64,000 nt of DNA from Acidovorax sp. 69 (GTDB lineage Bacteria > Pseudomonadota > Gammaproteobacteria > Burkholderiales > Burkholderiaceae_C). Both the position numbers and the translations under genes were made by a program. Positions 56,954-64,000 of this stretch are shown here, piece after piece. The stretch is taken from assembly GCF_002797445.1 (NCBI RefSeq), contig NZ_PGEP01000001.1, forward strand, positions 4,712,501 to 4,776,500, read 5' to 3'. Under the pieces are notes generated by a model that saw only the letters and a list, made by a program, of their open reading frames with translations, ran no database searches and had not been told where the DNA came from. Numbering within the stretch: the first letter of the stretch is position 1; each line of letters begins with the position of its first letter.

Positions 56954-58414
56954 TCAGCCCAGCAAATAGGCCATCTGGGCCAGGTCGACCACCACCAGAT
57001 TGGCGTGGTCGTCCACCGCGCCTTTGGCATTGATCAGCCCAAGCTCCCCCATGGCCCCCATGCGCATACCGCTGAGCCGCGCGCTGTGCGCGGGCAGCCA
57101 GTCGCACAGGCTGCGGATCGCGATACCGATCGGCGCGGAAGTGCTCCCGGGTGCTTGGACAAGCACCGCCAGGAGCGGGTCGGACGGGGCCGCCGACCGG
57201 GCAATGGCGGGCAGGTTGACGACACGGATCGTCTGGTCGCGCCACGCCAGGATGGCCCGCAGCCCCTGACGAAGGTCGTCCTGTGCCTGGCGGGGGATCT
57301 CCACCACACCCACAATGCCCTCGACCGGAGTGGCATAGCGCTGGTCGGCATCGAAGACCAGATAAGGCAAAGGCTCCGTGGCATCCGAAGGCAAGGTGCC
57401 GCTGCGCGGCCCCGATACGGCGGGGTCGATGCGGCTGATCGATGCACCGGGGGTCAGGCCGAAAAGTTTGTCTACATCCAGAATCTGCAACTTTCCCAGA
57501 TCGGGCCTCAGGATCACACCGGCCAGCAAGGCATCTTCGGGTGTGCGGGCCACGGCGTCAGGTGCCAAATCGACAAACTGCTCACACGCCGAAACCGTCA
57601 GCCCAAGCACAAGCGGCCCCTGGCCCAGCAACACCATCCATGGTGCAGTTTGGCGATCATTGGCCTGACGGCCTTCGCTGATGTCCACCAGTGGCAGCTT
57701 GCGCCCCCGCCACTGGCCGATGGCCCAGGTGCGGTCGTTGCGCCCCAGGGCCAGCTCTGTCGCAGGCAGGGGCACCACCTGCTGCACGGCGGCCACAGGC
57801 ACCGCCCATCGCTCCCGCCCGATCAGGAACACCGCGAACCGCTGCGTACCGCAGCCCGGCTTTTGGGCAGCCGGTGCCACCACGTCCGCAGACACTGGGG
57901 GGGCCAACTCTGCCGCCGAGCACCAGGCCTGGGCCAGCCTCATCAGCCGTGCCACTTCCAGAAGGCACAACGTCGGGGCCGCCGCAGAGGCGGGGACCAC
58001 CGACTCGAACAGCTCGCTGTCGTCCGGTGCGTGGTGCACCCTTCGGACGCCTCCCGCAGCCACTGCCTTCACACCCAGCACGGCGTCCACCCGCACGCCC
58101 ACCAGGGCGTCTGCATGCTGCAGCACCAGCAACCTCGGCGCCCCGGTGTCTTCGTCACCCTCTGTCGGCAGGGGCAACCAGCGCTCCAGCGCCACGATGG
58201 GCACGGCTGCACCGGCCACATCGGCAACACCCAGCAAGGCGCCACTGCGGCGCGGCAGCGCCGTCAGGCCCTGCGGCGGCAGCGGCACGGCCTGACGAAC
58301 CTGTTCAATGGGAATGGCGATGTCGCAACCACCCACACGCACATGCACATGCGGCACCACCGCAGGGCTGAGGGTGGCCGGGGGCGGGTTCACGTCGTGC
58401 ATCGAAAGGCTCAA
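56954..58414 (-). CDS. Triple CheW-domain coupling protein
   Basis: 486-residue soluble protein consisting of three successive CheW-like domains, about 20-155 (HVHVRVGGCDIAIPIEQVRQAVPL), 188-320 (TQRFAVFLIGRERWAVPVAAVQQVVPL) and 345-486 (YLVFDADQRYATPVEGIVGVVEIP). Canonical CheW has one such domain of about 150 residues and couples chemoreceptors to CheA. Three in one chain could bridge several receptors. Its ATG overlaps the stop of the PAS-MCP gene (58411-58414), so the two are translationally coupled. Confidence 0.88.
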   Translation of the reverse strand: MSLSMHDVNPPPATLSPAVVPHVHVRVGGCDIAIPIEQVRQAVPLPPQGLTALPRRSGALLGVADVAGAAVPIVALERWLPLPTEGDEDTGAPRLLVLQHADALVGVRVDAVLGVKAVAAGGVRRVHHAPDDSELFESVVPASAAAPTLCLLEVARLMRLAQAWCSAAELAPPVSADVVAPAAQKPGCGTQRFAVFLIGRERWAVPVAAVQQVVPLPATELALGRNDRTWAIGQWRGRKLPLVDISEGRQANDRQTAPWMVLLGQGPLVLGLTVSACEQFVDLAPDAVARTPEDALLAGVILRPDLGKLQILDVDKLFGLTPGASISRIDPAVSGPRSGTLPSDATEPLPYLVFDADQRYATPVEGIVGVVEIPRQAQDDLRQGLRAILAWRDQTIRVVNLPAIARSAAPSDPLLAVLVQAPGSTSAPIGIAIRSLCDWLPAHSARLSGMRMGAMGELGLINAKGAVDDHANLVVVDLAQMAYLLG

Positions 58415-60141
58415 TCCGTCTGGCGCGGGCTGCCACGGCCCTGCAAGTCCTCCAGCAGCCGGGCCACATCCTGCGTCGAATGCTCCTGCTCTTCGGTCGC
58501 AACGCGAATCTCGCTGATGGAGCGCGTGGTGGCTTCGACCGCGCCCAGAATGCGCGAGAACGCCGCGTCCACCTCCTCGGACAGGCGGCTGCCCTCGGCA
58601 ACGCGGCTGACGGTCTGATGGATCAGCTTGGCAATCTCGCGCGCGGCCAGCGACGATTTCTCGGCCAGCTTGCGCACTTCGTCCGCCACCACGGAAAACC
58701 CCACGCCCTGCTCCCCGGCGCGCGCCGCCTCGATGGCTGCATTGAAGGCCAGCAGATGGGTCTGGCTGGAAATTTCGCTGATCGTGTCCACGATTTCGTG
58801 GATGTCCGAGGATGAACGCTCGATGGCGATGATCGCGTCGCGCGAACGGCGCACCAGCTGGCTGCCGTCCCCGGCCTCGCGCTGCGTCTGCTCGGCCAGT
58901 TCGGTGGAGCGGCCTGCACTGCGCGCCAGCCGCTTGATCGCATCACTCATCGAGTGCAGCACGGCGGTGATGTCTTGCACCTTCTGCGCCACCGCACGCT
59001 CACGCTGCACCTGTGCGGTGATGTCGATCGCGTACTTGACCACCTTGTAGGGTCGGCCATCCACATCGAGGATGGGGTTGTAGGTGGCCTGAATCCAGAC
59101 CTCTGCACCATGCTTGCCGATGCGACGGTAGCGCGCGCTCTGGAACTTGCCCTCGCCCAGATCCGCCCAGAAGTCCCGGTACGTCTGGCTTTGCACCAGA
59201 CCGGGCTCGCAGAACATGCTGTGGTGCTGGCCGCGAATTTCCGCCAGGGTGTAGCCCATGGTGCGCAGAAAGTTCGGGTTGGCCGTCTGCACGTTGCCTG
59301 CCATGTCGAACTCGGTGACCGCCTGCGACAGGCTGATCGCATCGATCTTGCCCTTGGTCTCGGCGGCCGACGTCATGTCGTGCGTGATATCGACAGCAAA
59401 CTTGACCACCTTGTACGGCTTGCCGGTGACGTCCAGGATGGGGTTGTACGAGGCCTGCAGCCAGATCTCTTTGCCGGCTTTTGAAACGCGGCGAAAGCGT
59501 CCCGCCGTGAATTCTCCGCGGCCTAAACGCTCCCACAGGCTCGCATACTCGCTGGATGCAGCGAACTCGGGCTGACAGAACATGCGATGGTGCTTGCCCA
59601 CAACCTCGTCCCGCCCATAGCCGAAGGTGTCCAGAAAATTCGTGTTGGCGTCCAGAATCCGGCCCGTCAGGTCGAACTCGATCACGGCCTGCACCCGGTG
59701 GATCGCTGCAATCTTGCCCTCAAAGTCCGCCTGCTGCGCGCGCTGCGCGGTGATGTCGGTGGCCAGCTTGACCACGCCCACTGTGCGGCCCTCGGCGTCA
59801 CGCACAGGGTTGTACGAGGCCTGCAGCCAGACCGGCTTGCCCGCCTTGGTGACGCGCAAGAACACATCCTCGCGCACTTGCCCGGCACGCAGCCCCTCCC
59901 ACAATGCCCGGTATGCCTCGCTGCCCGTCACCTCGGGCGGACAGAACATGCGGTGGTGCTGGCCCAGCACCTCGTTGGCGCTGTAACCCATCAGGTCCAG
60001 AAACAGGCTGTTGGCCCGCAGCACCCGGCCCTCTGGATCGAACTCGATCACAGCCTGCACATGCTCAAGCGCTGCCAACAGTGCCGCCGTGCGCGCAGCC
60101 TCCTGAGCGGGGGACGGAGGGGTTTCGATCGGAGTATTCAT
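58411..60141 (-). CDS. Soluble methyl-accepting chemotaxis protein with three PAS domains
   Basis: 576-residue cytoplasmic chemoreceptor with no transmembrane helix. Three PAS domains each carry a HH[RS]MFC motif at 62-67, 184-189 and 306-311, an exact 122-residue period, indicating recent triplication. Each ends in a YNP...D linker with KVVK.A.DIT. The C-terminal signalling part (about 375-570) contains EISSQTHLLAFNAAIEAARAGEQGVGF at the hairpin tip. No methylation-linked pentapeptide is present. It heads the CheW3-GAF-REC operon. The PAS ligand (haem, flavin or other) is unknown, although histidines of this motif bind haem in some relatives. Confidence 0.92.
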   Translation of the reverse strand: MNTPIETPPSPAQEAARTAALLAALEHVQAVIEFDPEGRVLRANSLFLDLMGYSANEVLGQHHRMFCPPEVTGSEAYRALWEGLRAGQVREDVFLRVTKAGKPVWLQASYNPVRDAEGRTVGVVKLATDITAQRAQQADFEGKIAAIHRVQAVIEFDLTGRILDANTNFLDTFGYGRDEVVGKHHRMFCQPEFAASSEYASLWERLGRGEFTAGRFRRVSKAGKEIWLQASYNPILDVTGKPYKVVKFAVDITHDMTSAAETKGKIDAISLSQAVTEFDMAGNVQTANPNFLRTMGYTLAEIRGQHHSMFCEPGLVQSQTYRDFWADLGEGKFQSARYRRIGKHGAEVWIQATYNPILDVDGRPYKVVKYAIDITAQVQRERAVAQKVQDITAVLHSMSDAIKRLARSAGRSTELAEQTQREAGDGSQLVRRSRDAIIAIERSSSDIHEIVDTISEISSQTHLLAFNAAIEAARAGEQGVGFSVVADEVRKLAEKSSLAAREIAKLIHQTVSRVAEGSRLSEEVDAAFSRILGAVEATTRSISEIRVATEEQEHSTQDVARLLEDLQGRGSPRQTD

Positions 60142-60312
60142 GGTGAGATGTCGGTGTGAAGCAAAGCGCCCGTTGCTGATCGACCGGGGGCATTCAGGGG
60201 GAAGACGCTCTTTGCGCAGCTGCAGCGCACTTCATGCGCCCGACTGCATTTGCAACCAGATGAAACGGCGCGCCGAGTATGGCTTAATTTTGCTTTTCTG
60301 GCATTACCAACC

Positions 60313-60951
60313 ATGCTCCGCTACCTCACCATCCCGGTTACCGCGTTCCTGCAAAACTGCTCCCTCATCTGGTGTGACGCCACCCACAAAGCCGCCGTGA
60401 TCGACCCCGGCGGCGATCTGGATGTGCTGCTGGCAGAAATCCAGCGCCTCTCCCTCACGCTCGACCAGATCTGGCTCACCCACGCCCACATCGACCATGC
60501 AGGTGGCACGGGCGAGCTGGCACAGCGCCTGTCGCTGCCCATCATCGGGCCACATCCCGGCGACCAGTTCTGGATCGACGGCCTGCCGCAGCAAAGCGCC
60601 ATGTTCGGGTTTCCGCCCGCGCAGCACTTCACGCCCACCCGCTGGCTGCACGATGGCGACACGGTACAGATCGGCAACGAGACCCTGAACGTGCGCCACT
60701 GCCCCGGCCACACGCCCGGCCATGTGGTGTTCCATGCGCCGCAGATCGACCGGGCGTTTGTGGGCGATGTGCTGTTTGCGGGCAGCATCGGCCGCACGGA
60801 CTTCCCCCAGGGCAACCACCAGGAACTCATCGACAGCATCACCGGGCGCCTGTGGCCCATGGGGGATGCCACGGTATTCATTCCGGGGCATGGCCCAGAG
60901 AGCACGTTTGGCAGGGAGCGCCAAAGCAATCCCTATGTGGGTGGGACCTGA
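60313..60951 (+). CDS. MBL-fold hydrolase, glyoxalase II-like (GloC type)
   Basis: 212-residue metallo-hydrolase. The binuclear zinc motif THAHIDHAGG (56-65) is followed by CPGHTPGHVVFH, FVGDVLFAGSIGRTDFP and IPGHGPESTFGRERQSNPY, the pattern of YcbL/GloC hydroxyacylglutathione hydrolases. It probably hydrolyses S-D-lactoylglutathione in methylglyoxal detoxification. ATG 60313 (MLRYLTIPV) is chosen; the upstream extension from 60250 lacks the family N-terminus. Divergent from the PAS-MCP operon, 171 bases apart. Confidence 0.93.
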   Translation: MLRYLTIPVTAFLQNCSLIWCDATHKAAVIDPGGDLDVLLAEIQRLSLTLDQIWLTHAHIDHAGGTGELAQRLSLPIIGPHPGDQFWIDGLPQQSAMFGFPPAQHFTPTRWLHDGDTVQIGNETLNVRHCPGHTPGHVVFHAPQIDRAFVGDVLFAGSIGRTDFPQGNHQELIDSITGRLWPMGDATVFIPGHGPESTFGRERQSNPYVGGT

Positions 60952-61000
60952 ACCCCCGCCGCCACAGACAGCGCCACCCGCACAGAACCTCGCGCCATGG

Positions 61001-61055
61001 TCATAATTTGATAGCAGCTTGCGATGGATGGATGAGCGCCAGACGCCTATTTGAC
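61001..61055. repeat. Palindromic repeat family 1, degenerate copy in minus orientation
   Basis: Read on the minus strand: AAATAGGCGTCTGGCGCTCA, spacer, GCAAGCTGCTATCAAATTATG. Order matches other copies though the inner arms are damaged. It lies in the 295-base gap between the hydrolase and the GGDEF gene, which otherwise shows nothing clear. Confidence 0.5.
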
Positions 61056-61246
61056 CTGTTTATCACGGCCACTCGCAGCAGCGCCAACACCCACACGCGC
61101 TTGGTGGCTGGGCCGATATACGCGGCAAAAGCGGCCTGTTCGACGGACTACCCATAGAACGCACGCTTACGATGTATCTCTTTGTAAGCAGTCTGTGACC
61201 CCTTTTGTGGCACAGACGCCTTCTGCCATTTGCGTCCCCTCGTTAC

Positions 61247-62311
61247 ATGAATCCCCACTTCAAGTCGCGCCCTCCCCTCGCACCGCAGCGCGGCTCCAGC
61301 CTTGCTGGTAAGGCCTACTGGGCCATGGTGCAGAGGGTGGCGCTGACAGCTGCGGCCATCGACGTGGGGTACATCCTGCTGTTTATGTGGCTGGGCTCCC
61401 TGCCCCTGGCGGCCGTCAATGTTGTCAGCATTGCCATGTACCTGGGCGCCTACCGGCTCCTCCAGAAGCGCCACAACATGGCCGCCCTGGCTCTGATCTG
61501 GCTGGAGGTGGTCGGGCACTCGGCGCTGGGATCGTTGCTGATTGGCTGGGACAGCGGCTTTCACTACTACCTGCTGATGTTCATTCCCGCCATCGTGATC
61601 GCCAACACGCGCGGATACGCCGCACCCATGGTGCTGGCGCTGCTGGCGTATTACCTGGGATTGCAGGCACTGAGCAGCCACCTGGGCCCACTCGATCCCC
61701 TGCCCGCCCGCAGCGTGAAGATCGTGAACTGGGTGCACATCTGCCTGGTGTTCGCCATGTCGGCCGCACTGGCCGGTTTCTACCGGCGCACCATCCTGAT
61801 TGCCGAAAGCCGCCTGCGCAAGCAGGCCACGCAAGACCCACTCACCGGCCTGGCCAACCGCAGCCACTTTGAAGCCCTGGCCGCCCATGCGCTGGCGCGC
61901 AGCCAGCGCGATGGCGCTGCAGTCACGCTGCTCCTGTGTGATGTGGACCTGTTCAAGCGCGTCAATGACCAATATGGCCACGCGGTGGGCGACGACGTGC
62001 TGGTGGCCATGGCCAAGGTGCTGACCGCCAACCTGCGCGAGGGCGATGTGCTGGCGCGCTGGGGTGGCGAGGAGTTTTTGGCGCTGATGCCTGCCAGCCC
62101 GCTGGACGCGGCCTGCGCGGCCGCTGAGCGCATCCGCATCGCCGTCGAACAAGCGCCGCTGGACGTGGGCCAGGCGCCCATCCCACTGACCATGTCGTTT
62201 GGTGTGGCCCAGGTGCACAGCCCCGACGACCTGCAAGCAGCGATTGCGCGTGCCGACAAGGCGCTCTACCAGAGCAAACATGCAGGCCGCAACCGGGTGA
62301 GCGTGGCATGA
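61247..62311 (+). CDS. Membrane-bound GGDEF diguanylate cyclase
   Basis: 354-residue inner-membrane enzyme. About six N-terminal helices span 31-180 (AAIDVGYILLFMWLGSLPL to ICLVFAMSAALAGFYRRTI), of no recognised sensor class. The GGDEF domain (190-350) has DPLTGLANR, LCDVDLFKRVNDQYGH, the I-site REGD (264-267) and GGEEF (273-277), the active variant. It makes c-di-GMP in response to an unknown membrane signal. ATG 61247 is chosen over the upstream start at 61205, which precedes the conserved N-terminus. Confidence 0.93.
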   Translation: MNPHFKSRPPLAPQRGSSLAGKAYWAMVQRVALTAAAIDVGYILLFMWLGSLPLAAVNVVSIAMYLGAYRLLQKRHNMAALALIWLEVVGHSALGSLLIGWDSGFHYYLLMFIPAIVIANTRGYAAPMVLALLAYYLGLQALSSHLGPLDPLPARSVKIVNWVHICLVFAMSAALAGFYRRTILIAESRLRKQATQDPLTGLANRSHFEALAAHALARSQRDGAAVTLLLCDVDLFKRVNDQYGHAVGDDVLVAMAKVLTANLREGDVLARWGGEEFLALMPASPLDAACAAAERIRIAVEQAPLDVGQAPIPLTMSFGVAQVHSPDDLQAAIARADKALYQSKHAGRNRVSVA

Positions 62312-62344
62312 CACCGGGTGGCAGCGCCACCCTCAAGATTGAGC

Positions 62345-62400
62345 CCAATGAGCCGCTAGCGCTTATCCTTAAAGCGCGAGCAGCTATTAAAACAGTAGCC
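62345..62400. repeat. Palindromic repeat family 1
   Basis: GAGCCGCTAGCGCTTATCC, TTAAAGCGCGAGCAGCTATTAAAAC follow the family order with arms GCGCTT/AAGCGC. It is between the convergent GGDEF and M48 peptidase genes. Confidence 0.75.
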
Positions 62401-62447
62401 TTGAGGCCACATCCTCCTGACCGCGTGCCACGCCCCCCCGCGACCTG

Positions 62448-63299
62448 TCAGCCGTTGCGCCGTGCGGCCTCGTACAGCCCCTGCACCTTGGGCAGGTTCA
62501 GCTCCAGCTCCTTGATGCGCGCGGGCCCCGAGGGGTGGGTGGACAGGAAGGCCAGTCCGCCCTGCTTGCTGCCGCTGGCATTGCCCATCTTCTGCCACAG
62601 ACTGACCGCCGCCTGGGGCTGATAACCCGCGCGTGCGGCCAACTCCAGCCCCACCAGATCGGCATCGCTTTCGTCCGAGCGGCTGAACTGCAGCGTGAGC
62701 AATTGCCCGCCCAGGCTGGCGGCCGCGTTGCCCAGGTCGCCCAAACCCAGCAGCTGCGAGCCCAGGCGCAGCGCCAGGTTGGTGCCCTGTGTTTTGGCGA
62801 TGCGCTCGCGCGCGTGTTCACGCAGGGCGTGGGCCATTTCGTGGCCCATGATCATCGCGGCCTCGTCGTCGGTGAGCTTGAGCTGGTCGAGGATGCCGGT
62901 ATAGAACGCGATCTTGCCGCCAGGCATGCAAAAGGCGTTGATCTGCTGGCTACCGATGAGGTTGACCTCCCAGCGCCACTGCCTGGCGCGGTCGTTCCAG
63001 GGCGCGGCATAAGGGATCAGCCGTTTGGCGATGGCGTGCAGGCGCTGCAGCTGTGGGTGGTTGTCGGGCGCCAGCGCGCGCTTGGCTTTGGCCTGCTGCA
63101 GCATCTGCTGGTACTGCTGGGCGGCCGAATTCTCCAGGGTCTCGGCGGGCACCAGCTTGCGCAGGCTGGACGACGTGCCCACATCCACCTGCGCCAGCAC
63201 GGGCGCAGCAGCACTGGCCCCCGCCGCCAGCAGGAACGCACGGCGCGCAGACCAAGGGGACGAGGGCGCCACAGAGGGAGCGGGGCAGAAAAGGCACAT
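62448..63299 (-). CDS. M48 family metallopeptidase, exported
   Basis: 283-residue periplasmic zinc protease. The leader has a twin arginine (SARRAFLLAAGASAAAPVLA), suggesting Tat or Sec export. The zinc site HEMAH (153-157) and third ligand Glu210 (SDESDADLVG) are intact. Family blocks are INAFCMPGGKIAFYTGIL and FLSTHPSGPARIKEL. Related to the LoiP/BepA-type outer-membrane quality-control proteases. The frame is open to 63449; ATG 63299 (MCLFCPAPSV) is chosen, though a start nearer the twin arginine is possible. Confidence 0.92.
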   Translation of the reverse strand: MCLFCPAPSVAPSSPWSARRAFLLAAGASAAAPVLAQVDVGTSSSLRKLVPAETLENSAAQQYQQMLQQAKAKRALAPDNHPQLQRLHAIAKRLIPYAAPWNDRARQWRWEVNLIGSQQINAFCMPGGKIAFYTGILDQLKLTDDEAAMIMGHEMAHALREHARERIAKTQGTNLALRLGSQLLGLGDLGNAAASLGGQLLTLQFSRSDESDADLVGLELAARAGYQPQAAVSLWQKMGNASGSKQGGLAFLSTHPSGPARIKELELNLPKVQGLYEAARRNG

Positions 63300-63427
63300 A
63301 CAGGCAATCCCTGAAGGAATAATAAGCGGCGCTGGTGCACAACGCACCCGGGACTGTCGTCCAGATGGAGGCTGGCAGGCCGGGCTACAAGGGTGTCGGC
63401 GATGATAGACAAAACCCCCGAACCCCC

Positions 63428-64000
63428 ATGTCAGACACCTCCACCTCATCCACCCCCACCCTCGCTGCCGACAAGCCTGCGCGCACCCCCTGGCTGCAGA
63501 CGCTGCGCGTCTACCTGGAGCCCGCGAGCCTGCGCATGCTCACGCTGGGCTTCTCGGCCGGGCTGCCGCTGCTGCTGGTGCTGGGCACGCTGAGCTTTCG
63601 CCTGCGCGAAGCGGGCATCGACCGCAGCACCATCGGCTACCTGAGCTGGGTGGGCCTGGCCTACGGCTTCAAGTGGGTGTGGGCGCCGCTGGTGGACCGC
63701 CTGCCCATCCCGCTGCTCACGCGGTTGCTGGGCCGGCGACGCAGTTGGCTGCTGCTATCGCAGGCCATAGTCGTGGCAGGGCTCATCGGTATGGCGCTGG
63801 CCGATCCGCGCCAGACGCTGGGGCCCATTGTGTGGTGCGCGCTGGCGGTGGCCTTTGGCTCGGCCACGCAGGACATTGCGCTCGACGCGTTTCGCATCGA
63901 GTCGGCCGATGCCAACCACCAGGCCGCGCTGGCGGCGTCGTACCAAACGGGCTATCGCCTGGCGATGATCTGGGCCGGGGCGGGGGTTTTGTGGATTGCA
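63428..64000 (+). CDS. ampG: AmpG-family muropeptide permease, 3' end outside the window
   Basis: N-terminal 191 residues of an MFS transporter that imports anhydromuropeptides for cell-wall recycling. Typical AmpG features: LRVYLEPASLRMLTLGFSAGLPLLLVLGTLS, then STIGYLSWVGLAYGFKWVWAPLVDRLP and FGSATQDIALDAFRIES. The N-terminal extension (MSDTSTSSTPTLAADKPARTPW) is rich in Ser/Thr. Divergent from the M48 peptidase. The chain runs off the right edge. Confidence 0.93.
   Translation, partial: MSDTSTSSTPTLAADKPARTPWLQTLRVYLEPASLRMLTLGFSAGLPLLLVLGTLSFRLREAGIDRSTIGYLSWVGLAYGFKWVWAPLVDRLPIPLLTRLLGRRRSWLLLSQAIVVAGLIGMALADPRQTLGPIVWCALAVAFGSATQDIALDAFRIESADANHQAALAASYQTGYRLAMIWAGAGVLWIA

Noticed and set aside
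60313..60951. Metallo-beta-lactamase
   Set aside because: Sequence pattern around the HxHxDH site and the C-terminal block match GloC-type glyoxalase II, and there is no signal peptide.

Overview
The window is high-GC chromosomal DNA of a beta-proteobacterium, most like the Comamonadaceae (Acidovorax and relatives). This rests on the predicted proteins (short-form S7, Mg-type HemB, Comamonadaceae-style CreBCD, DcaP-like porin, GatCAB next to MreBCD) and on two families of dispersed intergenic repeats; it was not checked against a database. Nearly all of it is ordinary core or accessory chromosome. I see no tRNA, rRNA, CRISPR array, prophage or transposase.

Layout. 1-2.6 kb: fusA (partial), rpsG, rpsL. 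2.8-6.7 kb: dacA, a hydrolase, a 2Fe-2S protein, a VanZ-like protein and hemJ, all on the minus strand behind a leader that looks like a transcription attenuator. 7.0-9.2 kb: hemB and a CorA-type transporter. 9.5-13.6 kb: a Cache chemoreceptor, an amidohydrolase, a frameshifted dienelactone hydrolase and an SDR. 13.8-18.8 kb: marC and creB-creC-creD with cre-tag-like sites before creD. 18.8-21.6 kb: a GAF-GGDEF protein, hemerythrin, a periplasmic CX10C-repeat protein and CsbD. 22.0-25.4 kb: a DUF1800/DUF1501 pair. 25.5-29.3 kb: an MCE lipid transport operon. 29.6-34.8 kb: GMC oxidoreductase, ABM protein, amt (with sigma-54 and NtrC sites) and a TauE/SafE exporter. 35.2-39.8 kb: a polar amino acid ABC transporter, a porin and an EamA exporter. 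39.9-45.8 kb: a lipoprotein, then mrdA-mreD-mreC-mreB. 46.0-49.3 kb: gatCAB. 49.4-53.6 kb: a DUF4124 protein, pyrE, exonuclease III and a GspE-type ATPase. 53.7-56.0 kb: NTF2-like protein, tautomerase and GST opposite a LysR regulator. 56.0-60.1 kb: a compact signalling operon (triple-PAS soluble chemoreceptor, triple CheW, GAF, receiver). 60.3-64.0 kb: glyoxalase II-like hydrolase, membrane GGDEF protein, M48 peptidase and the start of ampG.

Functional themes are cell-wall growth and envelope stress (dacA, creBCD, mreBCD-mrdA, ampG, the MCE operon), nitrogen and amino acid uptake (amt, ABC system plus porin), translation (rpsL/rpsG/fusA, gatCAB) and signalling (two chemoreceptors, two diguanylate cyclases, hemerythrin).

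The items most worth a second look are the hemJ leader with mutually exclusive hairpins, the PAS3-MCP/CheW3/GAF/REC operon, the NtrC/sigma-54 control region of amt with an orphan terminator beside it, the cre-tag direct repeats before creD, and the palindromic repeat family that has entered the 5' coding end of two exported proteins. Three genes carry an apparent one-base deficit in a C/G homopolymer, which points to sequencing undercounts rather than real mutations.
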